Assembly (NCBI RefSeq): GCF_000015165.1
Contig: NC_009485.1
Span: 7,273,501-7,337,500, forward strand
From: Bradyrhizobium sp. BTAi1
GTDB taxonomy: Bacteria; Pseudomonadota; Alphaproteobacteria; Rhizobiales; Xanthobacteraceae
DNA: 64,000 bases
Direction: 5' to 3'
Shown here: piece by piece, positions 35,238 to 46,045 of the stretch
Layout of the letters: every line of letters starts with the position of its first letter
Numbering within the stretch: position 1 is the stretch's first letter
Made by a program: the position numbers and the translations under genes
The notes under the pieces: generated by a model
Told to the model about the DNA's origin: nothing
Database searches by the model: none
Seen by the model: the letters and a program-made list of their open reading frames with translations, nothing else

Positions 35238-36413
35238 TCACTCCTTCTTGGCGGCCGCGAGGCTGCCATCCTGCGTGAGATCGTAGGTGACCATGGTCTC
35301 GCCGGACTGCGGCCGCTCCAGCCAGTCCTTGTGGCTCATCGATTGGTGGACGTCGCGCACACCCGCGTCCCAATGCTCGACCATCGCGACATGAGAAAAG
35401 TCGTAGTCCTTCGAGGAGGTCTCGTAGGTCTTGCTGCGGTAGATCAGGTGCACCACCGTCACGGTGTTCTCCTGCGCCGCCTTGCACAGGATCTCGAGCG
35501 CAGGATCGTTGCGCAGCTCCTCCGGCAGCTTGGCATAGAGCTCGCGGAACGCCTTGCGCGTGTTGTGGATCATGCGGTTCTTGTCGGTGTTCATCCGCGT
35601 CCGGCTGGAATAGCGGATGTCCTTTTCGCGCTCGGCCGCTTCCAGCAAGGTGCGCGGCAGTTCGCCGCGCGCGGAGAACAGATCGACCTGGAAGATCAGC
35701 AGGTCACGATCGGTCTCGGTGTCGAGCACATAGTCGAGCGGCGTATTCGAAGCGATGCCGCCGTCCCAATAATGCTCGCCGTCGATCTCGACCGGCGGAA
35801 AGCCCGGCGGCAGCGCGCCTGAGGCCATGATGTGCTCGGGGCCGATGCGCTTGCCCTGCTTCTTGAATTCGACATTGTCGAAATAGGTGAAATTGCCGGT
35901 GGTGATGCCGACGGCGCCGACCGACAGCCGCGTCTTCAGGTCGTTGATGCGATCGAAATCGACCAGCCGCTCCAGGGTCCGCTTCAGCGGCGCGGTATCG
36001 TAATAGCTGACGGATTGCAGGCTGCCGGCCGGCCACAGCGGCGCCGGCGGAAAGCGTGGCGTGAAGAAGCCGGGTACGCCGAACGCGGCGATCAGCGCCG
36101 CGCTGGCCTCGTTGAACGCCGAGCGGTGATGGTCGCCATTGAGCAGCGGCTTCCACGGCACCGGGGAGGACACCATCTCCCAGAATTCCTTGAGCCGGCC
36201 GACGCGCTTGTCGCGGTCATTGCCCGCGATGATCGCGGCGTTGATGGCGCCGATCGAGATACCAGCCACCCACTCCGGCTCGAAGTCGAAGTGACATAGC
36301 GCCTGATAGGCGCCGGCTTGATAGGAGCCGAGCGCGCCGCCGCCCTGCAGGACGAGGACTCGTTGCGACTGGGTGGGAGTGGCCGGCTGCGGGGGAAATG
36401 GATGATGCGTCAT
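35238..36413 (-). CDS. Patatin-like phospholipase with DUF3734 C-terminus
   Basis: This 391-residue protein has the patatin oxyanion loop QGGGALGSYQAG (about 23-34), catalytic serine in GISIG (about 52-56), and the catalytic Asp in WDGG (about 217-220), followed by a DUF3734 tail. It likely hydrolyses acyl esters. The four-base gap to bdhA is a recurring arrangement in Rhizobiales and suggests a role in PHB/lipid turnover producing 3-hydroxybutyrate (inference). Confidence 0.9.
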   Translation of the reverse strand: MTHHPFPPQPATPTQSQRVLVLQGGGALGSYQAGAYQALCHFDFEPEWVAGISIGAINAAIIAGNDRDKRVGRLKEFWEMVSSPVPWKPLLNGDHHRSAFNEASAALIAAFGVPGFFTPRFPPAPLWPAGSLQSVSYYDTAPLKRTLERLVDFDRINDLKTRLSVGAVGITTGNFTYFDNVEFKKQGKRIGPEHIMASGALPPGFPPVEIDGEHYWDGGIASNTPLDYVLDTETDRDLLIFQVDLFSARGELPRTLLEAAEREKDIRYSSRTRMNTDKNRMIHNTRKAFRELYAKLPEELRNDPALEILCKAAQENTVTVVHLIYRSKTYETSSKDYDFSHVAMVEHWDAGVRDVHQSMSHKDWLERPQSGETMVTYDLTQDGSLAAAKKE

Positions 36414-36535
36414 TTACGGCGGTCATTAGCAAAACATGGCGCCAGCGTGGCGTCACTTCGGGGTGACGTCAATCCATCCCAAGGAGAGGTCCTGCTCCGG
36501 ACGACCGCTGCACAAGGCGGCAGCGAACCTGCCTG

Positions 36536-37051
36536 TCAGGAGGCCTTTTTACCATCGGGCGCGGCCAGGATCATGGTCCAGAAGACCTTGTACTTGGTAT
36601 TCGGAGCATAGCTCGCCGCAATGCCTATTTTTGTGACACCCGTCTTCAGCATGTTGGCCCGATGCGGCGGCGAGTCGCGCCAGCCGGAAAACGCTTCCGC
36701 CAAGGTGTGGTAGCCGGCCGAGACGTTCTCCACCGCCACGGTCGCATCATAGCCCGCATTGTTCAGCCGCTTGGCCAGCGGGGCGCGGACGTCGTGATCG
36801 AGCTTGTTCTTGTCGGCCATCGCCTGCGACTGCGACTCCGCCAGCCGCATCAGCTCCGGATCGACCTCGACCATGCCGAGCCCGTTGTTCTGGCGGTATT
36901 GCGAGATCATCGTCGCCGCAGCGGCAGCATCGAGCTTGGCCCCGGCGACCGCCATGTCGGCATACATCGTCGGTGCCTGCACGACGGGCGTTTCAGCCGC
37001 GCAGCCGGCGAGCAGCAATGCGATGGAAAGAGCGAGAGCCAGACGCTTCAA
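36536..37051 (-). CDS. CAP/SCP-domain lipoprotein
   Basis: The 171-residue protein starts at a TTG (37051) giving MKRLALALSIALLLAGC, an N-terminal lipobox; no ATG precedes the signal in a plausible place. The CAP domain is seen in LDHDVRAPLAKRLNNAGYDATVAVENVSAGY and WRDSPPHRANML, with the conserved His, Glu and His. Bacterial CAP proteins are extracytoplasmic and of unclear activity. A GGGAC Shine-Dalgarno-like stretch lies eight bases upstream. Confidence 0.85.
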   Translation of the reverse strand: MKRLALALSIALLLAGCAAETPVVQAPTMYADMAVAGAKLDAAAAATMISQYRQNNGLGMVEVDPELMRLAESQSQAMADKNKLDHDVRAPLAKRLNNAGYDATVAVENVSAGYHTLAEAFSGWRDSPPHRANMLKTGVTKIGIAASYAPNTKYKVFWTMILAAPDGKKAS

Positions 37052-37334
37052 TGAACCAGTCCCTGTGCGGAGAAGAGAGGCGGGTTGTTGCACATCAACC
37101 GTGGCTGAAAGGTGAATCGCCGGTAAGTTCCATCGCGACAATTGCGACCATTCCGGCCGGCAACGGTTCGTCAACCCTATGAGCGGGGCGGTCAAGCCTG
37201 CCGGGGTCGAGGGATCGACAGCACTTTGCGGTCACATCGCGCTTAGGCTGGTGCCGAGCACGACATCCAGCAAACGATGTCTTGGTTGGCAATCTTGGCT
37301 AGCGACCCGGATTGAGCCCGAGCCCAGCCCGCCA

Positions 37335-38361
<1,027 letters not shown>

Positions 38362-38372
<11 letters not shown>

Positions 38373-39267
38373 GAGGCAGGTCCTCGTCGATGTTGCGTTC
38401 GAGAATGGTCTTGGCGACCAGCGTGATCAGCGCGAGCATGGCGAGCAGCGAGGCGATCGCGAACGAGGCGACCATCTGGTACTCGTTGTAGAGGATCTCG
38501 ACCAAGAGCGGCATCGTGTTGGTCTCGCCGCGGATGTGGCCGGAGACCACGGAGACCGCGCCGAACTCGCCCATCGCACGCGCATTGCAAAGCAGGACGC
38601 CGTACAGCACGCCCCATTTGATGTTGGGCAAGGTGACGCGGAAGAAGGTCTGCAGGCCGGAGGCACCGAGCGAGATCGCGGCCTCCTCCTCCTGCGTGCC
38701 CTGCTCCTGCATCAACGGGATGAGGGCGCGGGCGACGAACGGAAAGGTCACGAACACGGTGGCCAGCGCGATGCCCGGGAAGGCGAACAGGATCTGCAGA
38801 CCATGGCTCTGCAGCCAGGGCCCGAAGAAGCCTTGCGCCCCGAACAGCAGCACGAAGACGAGACCCGAAATCACCGGGCTGACCGAGAACGGCAGGTCGA
38901 TCAGCGTGATCAGGACCGTCTTGCCGGGAAAGTCGAATTTCGCGATTGCCCAGGCGGCGGCGAGGCCGAACACCAGATTGGTGCCGACCGAGACCGCGGC
39001 GACGCCGAGGGTGAGGCGGATGGCCGACCACGCCTCGGGGTCGGCCAGCGCGGACAGATAGGCGGAGATGCCCTTGCCGAACGCCTCCACGAACACGACC
39101 ACCAGCGGCAGCACGACGAACACCGACAGAAAGCCGATCGCCAAGGTGATGAGGGCGATGCGAACCACGGTCGGTTCGGCGCGCGGATCACGCCGCGCGG
39201 CAATCTCGACATCGCTGGGCTGCGCCGGCCTGTCCGGCGCCCGTTGCAGGGTCATCTCGATGCTCAT
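38362..39267 (-). CDS. cysW: Sulfate ABC transporter permease
   Basis: The 301-residue inner-membrane subunit starts MSIEMTLQRAPDR. The permease motif is EEEAAISLGASGLQTFFRVTLPNIKWGVLYG, and GEFGAVSVVSGHIRGETNTMPLLVEILYNEY is characteristic of CysW. Six helices are expected. It follows cysT by nine bases. Confidence 0.95.
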
Positions 39268-39276
39268 GGCGCGGCC

Positions 39277-40170
39277 TCAACTGGACGCCTGGGCCTGTGC
39301 CCAGCGCTGCAAGCGATTCACCGCGAAGATGATCACGAATGCCACCACAAGCATGACCACCGCAATGGCCGTCGCGTCGGCGTAGCGGAACTCGGACAGG
39401 CGGATCACGATCAGGAGCGGCGCGATCTCCGACACGTTCGGCAGATTCCCGGCGATGAAGATCACCGAGCCGTACTCGCCGACGGCGCGGGCGAAAGCGA
39501 GCGCGAAGCCGGTCAGCAGCGCCGGCATCAGGCTGGGCAGGATCACCTTGGTGACAATGTGCCAGCGGCCGGCGCCGAGGCTGGCCGCCGCCTCCTCGAT
39601 CTCCGGATCGAGGTCGATCAGCACCGGTTGCACGGTGCGGACGACAAAGGGAATGCCGATAAAGATCATCGCGATGAAGATGCCGAGCGGCGTGAACGCG
39701 ACCTTGATGCCGAGCGCGGCCAGCGGCGCGCCCAGCCAGCCCTTCTGCGCGAACAGCGAGGTCAGCGCCACGCCGGCCACCGCCGTCGGCAGCGCGAACG
39801 GGACGTCGACGATGGCGTCGAACAGCCGGCGGCCGGGGAAGCGGTAGCGCACCAGCGCCCAGACCACGATCGTGCCCATCACCAGGTTGACGAGAGCCGC
39901 GGCAAAGGACAGTCCGAACGAGATCTTGAGGGCGCTCAGGGTGCGCCGGCTGGTGACGATGCCCCAGAACTGCTCAAGGCTGAGCTCGGTCGAGCGCACG
40001 AACAGCCCGGCCAGCGGAATGAGCACGATGAGGGACAGCCAGGTCAGCGTCAGCCCCATGGTGAGACCAAAGCCCGGCAAGGTGCTGCGTCGGGGTGCGA
40101 GAACGCTCAAGAAGCCACCTGGCTCATTCCCATCGGGCCCATTCCCGTGTTGTCCGCCTTGGTTCGCCAA
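39277..40170 (-). CDS. cysT: Sulfate ABC transporter permease
   Basis: The 297-residue permease contains LPGFGLTMGLTLTWLSLIVLIPLAG, the CysT first helix, and PTAVAGVALTSLFAQKGWLG. The loop is IEEAAASLGAGRWHIVTKVILPSL, followed by GEYGSVIFIAGNLP. It pairs with CysW to make the sulfate channel. Its start is directly adjacent to the sbp stop (one-base spacing), consistent with coupled translation. Confidence 0.95.
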   Translation of the reverse strand: MANQGGQHGNGPDGNEPGGFLSVLAPRRSTLPGFGLTMGLTLTWLSLIVLIPLAGLFVRSTELSLEQFWGIVTSRRTLSALKISFGLSFAAALVNLVMGTIVVWALVRYRFPGRRLFDAIVDVPFALPTAVAGVALTSLFAQKGWLGAPLAALGIKVAFTPLGIFIAMIFIGIPFVVRTVQPVLIDLDPEIEEAAASLGAGRWHIVTKVILPSLMPALLTGFALAFARAVGEYGSVIFIAGNLPNVSEIAPLLIVIRLSEFRYADATAIAVVMLVVAFVIIFAVNRLQRWAQAQASS

Positions 40171-41160
40171 TCAGTTCTTGTAGATCTGATCGAAAATCCC
40201 GCCTTCGCCGAAGTGATCCTTCTGCGCCTTGGTCCAGCCGCCGAACACGTCGTCGATCGTGAACAGGTCAACCTTGGCAAACGACTCGCTGTACTTCTTG
40301 GCGACGTCCGGATCGCGCGGACGGTAGAAGTTGCGTGCGGCGATTTCCTGACCTTCCTTCGTATACCAGTACTTCAAATAGGCCTCGGCGACGGCCTGGG
40401 TGCCCTTTTTGGCCACGACGCTATCGACGATGGCAACTGGCGGTTCGGCCAGGATCGACAGCGACGGCGAGATGATCTCGAACTTTTCCTTACCGAATTC
40501 TTTCAGCGCCAGATAGGCCTCGTTCTCCCAGGCCAGCAGCACGTCGCCCACCCCCCGCTCGACGAAGGTGACGGTCGCGCCCCGCGCACCGGTGTCGAGC
40601 ACGGGAACGTGCTTATAGAGGTCGGCCACGAACTGCTTGGCCTTGTCGGCCGAGCCGGTCTTCTTCAGGGCGTAGCCCCAGGCGGCGAGATAGTTCCAGC
40701 GCGCGCCGCCGGAGGTCTTCGGATTGGGCGTGATGACGTCGACGCCCGACTTCAACAGATCGTCCCAGTCCTTGATGCCCTTCGGATTGCCCTTGCGGAC
40801 CAGGAACACGATGGTCGAGGTGTAGGGCGAGGCGTTCTGCGGCAGGCGCTTCTGCCACTCCTTGTCGAGCAGTCCCTTGTTCGCGATGGCATCGATGTCA
40901 TAGGCCAGCGCCAGGGTGACGACGTCGGCCTGCAGGCCATCGATCACGCTGCGCGCCTGGGCGCCGGAGCCGCCATGCGACTGCTTGATCTCGACGCTCT
41001 TGCCGGTGTCCTTCTTGTAGGCCTCGGCAAACGACTTGTTGAACTCGACATAGAGCTCACGGGTGGGATCGTAGGACACGTTGAGCAGATTCACGTCGGC
41101 AGCAACGGCCGACCCCGCCCATGCCAGGCCCGCGACAACCGCAAGAACACGCCGCATCAT
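40171..41160 (-). CDS. sbp: Periplasmic sulfate-binding protein
   Basis: The 329-residue protein begins MMRRVLAVVAGLAWAGSAVAAD, a Sec signal cleaved after AVAA. Mature sequence shows LLNVSYDPTRELYVEFNKSF, KQSHGGSGAQARSVIDGLQADVVTLAL and the conserved NPKTSGGARWNYLAAWGYA of SBP/CysP. It captures sulfate in the periplasm and delivers it to CysTWA. The start 41160 (or 41157) follows GGAGAG. About 212 bases separate it from cysH, with a motif shared with the cysG-cysD promoter. Confidence 0.95.
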   Translation of the reverse strand: MMRRVLAVVAGLAWAGSAVAADVNLLNVSYDPTRELYVEFNKSFAEAYKKDTGKSVEIKQSHGGSGAQARSVIDGLQADVVTLALAYDIDAIANKGLLDKEWQKRLPQNASPYTSTIVFLVRKGNPKGIKDWDDLLKSGVDVITPNPKTSGGARWNYLAAWGYALKKTGSADKAKQFVADLYKHVPVLDTGARGATVTFVERGVGDVLLAWENEAYLALKEFGKEKFEIISPSLSILAEPPVAIVDSVVAKKGTQAVAEAYLKYWYTKEGQEIAARNFYRPRDPDVAKKYSESFAKVDLFTIDDVFGGWTKAQKDHFGEGGIFDQIYKN

Positions 41161-41247
41161 GCAATCTCTCCATTCAAATAACGGGCCTGCAATGTTGCAG
41201 GCGCGTCCTGCAGATCGCCGCATGTGCCGTTCCGAGTCAACGAAACC

Positions 41248-41257
41248 GGATTTTCTT
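41248..41257. promoter_or_regulatory. Candidate sulfur-regulation site upstream of sbp
   Basis: GGATTTTCTT (41248-41257), whose complement AAGAAAATCC resembles, with a shortened centre, the AGAAAA-TTCC elements at the cysG-cysD divergent promoter. It is 88 bases upstream of sbp. A weak match, given mainly for comparison. Confidence 0.25.
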
Positions 41258-41372
41258 GTTTCCGACCGGACGCGGGCATTTTGCTACGAAGCGCCCGGCA
41301 TTGGGATAGCTGTTCTTTGCCGCGACACTATGCCGTCTTGGGCGACCAAGCAGCCGGCAGGCGACGTCCCAA

Positions 41373-42098
41373 CTACACCGACGACGTCGCCACCGTATGG
41401 ATGCCGCACTCGGTCTTGCCGCGGCCGCGCCAGCGGCCGGCGCGATCATCCTCGTTCGCATCCGAGCGGCTGGTGCAGGGCATGCAGCCGATCGAGCGGA
41501 AGCCTGCGGCGACCAGCGGATGCTGTGGCAGGTTGGCCGCGCGATAGATCTCCGCGATGTCCTCGCGGGCGACATTGGCGAACGGGTTGAACTTCACCCG
41601 GGCGCCATCCTGCTCGACGACGGGGATCGCCGCACGCAAGCCGCCCTGGAACCGCTTGCGGCCGTTGATCCAGGCGGTGAAGGGCGCGAGAGCGCGCGCC
41701 AGCGGCTCGACCTTGCGGATGCGGCAGCAGGCGTCGGGGTCCGAGAACCACAGATCGTTGTCGGCATCTTCGCGCGCGAGCGCCGTGGCATCGGGTGCGA
41801 CCGAGCGCACGTCGCGCAGGCCGAGGATCTCGATCAGCTGGTCGCGATAGGCCAGCGTCTCCGCGAACATGTGCCCGGTGTCGAGGAAGATCACGGGGAT
41901 CGCCGGATCGACATCGGCCGTGACCTTGAGCAACGCGGCCGATTCCGTGCCGAAGGACGACACCACCGCAAGCCGCTCGCGGCCGATCGCCTGCAACGCG
42001 GCGGCGATGACCTGTTGCGGCGAGGCCGTCCGCAGCGCGGCGTCGAGCGCCGCGACCGGCGTGTGCCCGACCGAAGGTGATACAGCCAGCGTGCTCAC
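41373..42098 (-). CDS. cysH: Adenylyl-sulfate (APS) reductase, iron-sulfur type
   Basis: The 241-residue protein starts at a GTG (42098) that overlaps the stop of the DUF934 gene by four bases (GTGA). It has the SFGTESA nucleotide loop, and two cysteine pairs, DACCRIRKV and GCMPCTS, that ligate a [4Fe-4S] cluster. The C-terminal ECGIH carries the catalytic cysteine. The two pairs mark enzymes of the plant/bacterial APS reductase type, reducing APS to sulfite with thioredoxin. PAPS made by the fused kinase CysNC would then be for sulfation or an alternative route (inference). Confidence 0.92.
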   Translation of the reverse strand: MSTLAVSPSVGHTPVAALDAALRTASPQQVIAAALQAIGRERLAVVSSFGTESAALLKVTADVDPAIPVIFLDTGHMFAETLAYRDQLIEILGLRDVRSVAPDATALAREDADNDLWFSDPDACCRIRKVEPLARALAPFTAWINGRKRFQGGLRAAIPVVEQDGARVKFNPFANVAREDIAEIYRAANLPQHPLVAAGFRSIGCMPCTSRSDANEDDRAGRWRGRGKTECGIHTVATSSV

Positions 42099-42613
42099 AG
42101 CCCGGCACTCTCCGAATGACGCAGTTGCAGGCGCTGATGCAGCGCCGAGATCCGGCCGTCGCCAGCCGGCTGATAGAACACCGAATAGCGCTTCACGGTC
42201 TCGCTGAACGCCTCGGCATCGGCCTGCTTCTTGACATCGAAAGCGTCGAAGCCGGCCCGCAGCATGAACACGAACTGGTCGCGCAGCACCTGTCCGGTGG
42301 CGCGCAGCTCGCCGCGGAAGCCGTAGCGCTCCCGCAGCAAGCGCGCCTGGGTGTAGGCGCGGCCGTCGCGGAAGCTCGGAAACACCAGAGCGATCAGCGC
42401 CAGCCGGTCGAGATAGGGGACGAGATCGTCGACGTCACGATTGTTCGGCCAGATCACGCCAAGCTTGCCGCCGGTGCGGCTCACCAGCGCATCGGGACCT
42501 GCGAGGAACCGCGTCTCGGAGACGAGGATCGCGCCCTGCGCCGGCAGATCGGCATCGTCGGTGATACGGACGAACTCGTCCGTGATGATGTGTCCGCCCT
42601 TAACGAGTGGCAT
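42095..42613 (-). CDS. DUF934 family protein (sulfite reduction-associated)
   Basis: The 172-residue protein starts MPLVKGGHIITDEF and has the DUF934 pattern GVIWPNNRDVDDLVPYLDRLALIALVFPSFRDGRAYTQARLLRERYG. These proteins nearly always follow cysI in alphaproteobacteria and lack an assigned activity; a role in electron delivery or assembly of sulfite reductase is guessed from context. It overlaps the cysI end by 14 bases and cysH by four. Confidence 0.92.
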   Translation of the reverse strand: MPLVKGGHIITDEFVRITDDADLPAQGAILVSETRFLAGPDALVSRTGGKLGVIWPNNRDVDDLVPYLDRLALIALVFPSFRDGRAYTQARLLRERYGFRGELRATGQVLRDQFVFMLRAGFDAFDVKKQADAEAFSETVKRYSVFYQPAGDGRISALHQRLQLRHSESAGL

Positions 42614-44255
42614 AAACCCGCTCCCTGAATGGTTCGACCCCGAGCCGCGCCACCGTGTCGACGAACAGCTCCTCGGGGCTCGCGCGCAGCGCAAGATAGG
42701 CCTCGACGATGTCCTCGACGACATCGGCGACTTCGGCATAGGGCACCGCGGGTCCGATCAGGGTGCCGAGCACGGCGCCCTCGTCGGCGCGGCCGCCGAT
42801 GGTGATCTGATAGAATTCCTCGTTGTTCTTCTCGACGCCGAGGATGCCGATATGGCCGACATGGTGGTGGCCGCAGGCATTGATGCAGCCGGAGATGTTG
42901 ATGTGCAGCCGGCCGATCAGGTTCGCCGTGTCGTGATTGGCGAAGCGGCGGGTGATCTCCTGCGCGATCGGGATCGAACGCGCATTGGCCAGCGAGCAGT
43001 AATCGAGCCCCGGGCAGGCGATGATGTCGGAGACCAGGTTGACGTTGGGAATGGCGAGCCCGATGGCGTCGAGCGCCTTCCACACCGCCGGCAGATCGCG
43101 CTTGCGGACATGCGGCAGCGCCAGATTCTGCTCGTGGCCGACGCGGATCTCGCCGAACGAATATTTGTCGGCGATGTCAGCGAGCGCATCCATCTGGTCG
43201 GCGGTCGCATCGCCGGGAGGCTTGCCGATCGGCTTCAGCGACACGGTCACGATCGCATAGCCCTGCACCTTGTGGGCGACCACCGAGTTCTTGCGCCAGG
43301 CCTCGAACTTCGGATCATGCGCGGCCTGCCGCAGCTCGTCCGGCATGTGCGGCAGCGTCTCATAGGCCGGATAGAAGAAGCGCGACCGGATGTCCTCGAC
43401 GATACCGTCGTCGAGCTTGAGCACGCCGTCGCGGATCTGCTGCCACTCCTCCTCGACCTCGGCGGCGAACGTCTCGATGCCGAGCTCGTGGACCAGGATC
43501 TTGATGCGCGCCTTGTAGATGTTGTCGCGGCGGCCGTACTGGTTGTAGACGCGCAGGATCGCCTCGACATAGCTCAGAATGTCGTGGCCATGGACAAACG
43601 GTTTGATCGTCTTGGCGATGAAGGGCGAGCGGCCCAGGCCACCGCCGACCAGCACCTCGAAGCCGGTCTCGCCCTGCTCATTCTTCAGCAGACGAAGGCC
43701 GATGTCGTGGATCTTGATCGCGGCGCGGTCGTGCGCGGACGCGGTGATCGCGATCTTGAACTTGCGCGGCAGGAACGAGAATTCCGGATGCAGCGTCGTG
43801 AACTGGCGCAGCAGCTCGGCCCAGATGCGGGGATCCTCGACCTCGCCCGGCGCGACCCCGGCCCACTGGTCGGAGGTGACGTTGCGCATGTTGTTGCCGG
43901 AGGTCTGCATCGACTGGATGCCGACCTCGGCGAGGTCGGCCATCGCATCCGGCAGCTCGGCGAGCTTGATCCAGTTGAACTGGATGTTCTGCCGGGTCGT
44001 GAAGTGACCGTAGCCGCGGTCATAACGCCGCGCGACATGCGCCAGCCGGCGCAGCTGCTCGGACGACAGCGTGCCATAGGGAATCGCGATGCGGTACATG
44101 TAGGCGTGGAGCTGCAGATACACGCCGTTCTGCAGCCGCAGGATCTTGAACTCGTCCTCGGTGAGCTCGCCGGACAGGCGGCGCTTCACCTGGTCGCGGA
44201 ATTCAGCGACGCGCTCATTGACCAGGGTGCGATCGATGTCGTCATAAGCATACAT
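42600..44255 (-). CDS. cysI: Sulfite reductase haemoprotein (sirohaem/[4Fe-4S])
   Basis: The 551-residue enzyme starts MYAYDDIDRTLVNERV. The duplicated nitrite/sulfite reductase fold includes YGHFTTRQNIQFNWIKL and TSGNNMRNVTSD; cluster/sirohaem ligands are CPGLDYC and GCINACGHH. It reduces sulfite to sulfide with six electrons. No flavoprotein CysJ is present, so the donor is probably ferredoxin or another small carrier. It follows the DUF2849 gene by 11 bases. Confidence 0.94.
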   Translation of the reverse strand: MYAYDDIDRTLVNERVAEFRDQVKRRLSGELTEDEFKILRLQNGVYLQLHAYMYRIAIPYGTLSSEQLRRLAHVARRYDRGYGHFTTRQNIQFNWIKLAELPDAMADLAEVGIQSMQTSGNNMRNVTSDQWAGVAPGEVEDPRIWAELLRQFTTLHPEFSFLPRKFKIAITASAHDRAAIKIHDIGLRLLKNEQGETGFEVLVGGGLGRSPFIAKTIKPFVHGHDILSYVEAILRVYNQYGRRDNIYKARIKILVHELGIETFAAEVEEEWQQIRDGVLKLDDGIVEDIRSRFFYPAYETLPHMPDELRQAAHDPKFEAWRKNSVVAHKVQGYAIVTVSLKPIGKPPGDATADQMDALADIADKYSFGEIRVGHEQNLALPHVRKRDLPAVWKALDAIGLAIPNVNLVSDIIACPGLDYCSLANARSIPIAQEITRRFANHDTANLIGRLHINISGCINACGHHHVGHIGILGVEKNNEEFYQITIGGRADEGAVLGTLIGPAVPYAEVADVVEDIVEAYLALRASPEELFVDTVARLGVEPFRERVYATR

Positions 44256-44265
44256 GAGAGGGCCT

Positions 44266-44580
44266 TCAGGCTTGAGCCGGCAGCGCGATGGTGGTGCCCG
44301 TCAGCCGGATATGTTCGCGCATATTGCCGGGCTTGACCGCGCCGTCCGTCGCAACCTCAACCGGTGCGATGTAGGGGCCGATCGCGTTGAGATCATCGGC
44401 GACCGCTTCCGACAGCAGCGCGCGCGCTTCGTCGGCGGTGCGGACGATCGCGGCGTCGGTCAATTCGTCGGACCAGCTCTTGGTGCCGGTGCGGTAGATC
44501 ACGGCGCCGTCCCAGGTCCGGTTCGCAGTGATGATCGAGGGACCGGTGATCTTGATCTTCTGTTGCAGCGGGGAGGTCAT
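44266..44580 (-). CDS. DUF2849 family protein
   Basis: The 104-residue protein starts MTSPLQQKIKITGPSIITANR, the conserved DUF2849 beginning with ITANRTWDGAVIYRT. The family is found between cysG and cysI in Rhizobiales; its function is unknown. Its start codon directly abuts the cysG stop. It is cytosolic, without membrane segments. Confidence 0.9.
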   Translation of the reverse strand: MTSPLQQKIKITGPSIITANRTWDGAVIYRTGTKSWSDELTDAAIVRTADEARALLSEAVADDLNAIGPYIAPVEVATDGAVKPGNMREHIRLTGTTIALPAQA

Positions 44581-46011
44581 TCAGACGGGTTCCAGGAGTT
44601 TTGCAATCACGCCACTGAGGTTCTTCTGACGCCACGGCGCTGAATGCGCCACGACGTCGCCGATGATGAGGATAGCCGGGCCGCCATCAATCTGGCCGAC
44701 CAGATCCGGCAGCTGATCCAAGGTGCCGACCGCCGCCTGCGCATCCGGCCGCGTCACGCGCGCGAACACGCCGACCGGCGTCTGCGGCGAGCGGCCGGCG
44801 GCGAGGAGGCCGGCGCGCACGGCGGGCGCCGCCGTCATGCCCATGTAGACGACGACGGTCATCTTGGTGTCTGTCAGCGCCGACCAGTCGACCGCCTCGG
44901 CGTCGCGCTCCTTGTGCGCGGTGAGGAAGGTGATGCGCAGCGCCTTGCTGCGGAACGTCAGGGGCACCTCGAACTGCGCGGCGGCGCCGATGCCGGCAGT
45001 GATGCCGGGCACGATGGTGTAGGCGACGCCGGCATGGCGCAGCGCGTCGACCTCCTCGCCGCCGCGGCCGAACACGTAGGAGTCGCCACCCTTCAGCCGG
45101 ACGGCGCGCTTGCCCTCGCGCGCGGCCTCGATCAGCAGCTTGTTGACGGCGTCCTGGCCGATGCCGGGCTTGCCGACGCGGCGGCCGACCGGCACGCGCG
45201 AGGCGTCGCGGCGGATGCGGTCGAGAATCTCCGGCGTGACCAGCTCGTCATAGTAAACGACGTCGGCGTCCTGCAGCGCGCGCAGCGCCTTGATGGTGAG
45301 AAGATCGGGATCGCCGGGACCGGCGCCGACCAGCGTCACATGACCGTCGCTGCGGCCCGCATGATCCGCACCGGCAAAGGCGGAGGGATCCGCGATGCCA
45401 TGCAGCGCCGCCGCGGCCTCATGCTTGCGCCCCGCCAGCACCAATGCGCCGATCGGGCCGTCGACGATGCGCTCCCAGAACCGGCGGCGCAGCGGCATCT
45501 CGGGGATGCGCGGATTGATGGTCTTGCGGAAGTCGCCGATGAAGCTCGCGAGTTCGCCGATCCGCGCCGGCAGTAGCGCCTCGATGCGCTCACGCACGCG
45601 GCGCGCCACCACCGGCGACGAGCCGCCGGTGCCGATCGCGACCACGACATCGCCGCGATCGACGATCGCCGGAAAGATGAAACTGGAATGCGCCAGGTCG
45701 TCCATCACATTGACGGGCAGACCGACTGCGCGCGCCCGCGCCGACATCGCCACACCGATGTCGCCGGCGCCGGCGCACAGCACCGCGATCACACCCGAGA
45801 GGTCAGCGCTCAGCGGATCGCCGTCGGCGCGCGCGATCTGGCCATGATCATCGTGCAGCCCGCCGAGTTCGAAATCGCCATCGGTGGCGAACCAGCGGAT
45901 GCGAGCGCCCGCCGCCAACAACACCCGAAGCTTGGCGCGCACGAGCTCGCCCGCGCCGATCAGCAGCACGGGGCCGGTCTTCAGATCGAGAAACACCGGC
46001 AGATATTGCAT
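44581..46011 (-). CDS. cysG: Sirohaem synthase, trifunctional
   Basis: The 476-residue protein starts MQYLPVFLDLKTGPVLLIGAG. The N-terminal half is precorrin-2 dehydrogenase/ferrochelatase with a Rossmann GAGELVRAKLRVL and SFIFPAIVDRGD. The C-terminal half is uroporphyrinogen-III C-methyltransferase with VGAGPGDPDLLTIKALRAL, RLKGGDSYVFGRGGEE and VPGITAGIGAAA. It supplies sirohaem for CysI. First gene of the minus-strand assimilation unit; candidate regulator sites lie 35 bases upstream. Confidence 0.95.
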   Translation of the reverse strand: MQYLPVFLDLKTGPVLLIGAGELVRAKLRVLLAAGARIRWFATDGDFELGGLHDDHGQIARADGDPLSADLSGVIAVLCAGAGDIGVAMSARARAVGLPVNVMDDLAHSSFIFPAIVDRGDVVVAIGTGGSSPVVARRVRERIEALLPARIGELASFIGDFRKTINPRIPEMPLRRRFWERIVDGPIGALVLAGRKHEAAAALHGIADPSAFAGADHAGRSDGHVTLVGAGPGDPDLLTIKALRALQDADVVYYDELVTPEILDRIRRDASRVPVGRRVGKPGIGQDAVNKLLIEAAREGKRAVRLKGGDSYVFGRGGEEVDALRHAGVAYTIVPGITAGIGAAAQFEVPLTFRSKALRITFLTAHKERDAEAVDWSALTDTKMTVVVYMGMTAAPAVRAGLLAAGRSPQTPVGVFARVTRPDAQAAVGTLDQLPDLVGQIDGGPAILIIGDVVAHSAPWRQKNLSGVIAKLLEPV

Positions 46012-46045
46012 TGCGCTCTTCGGTTTCGACTCTTCGGGGTTGACT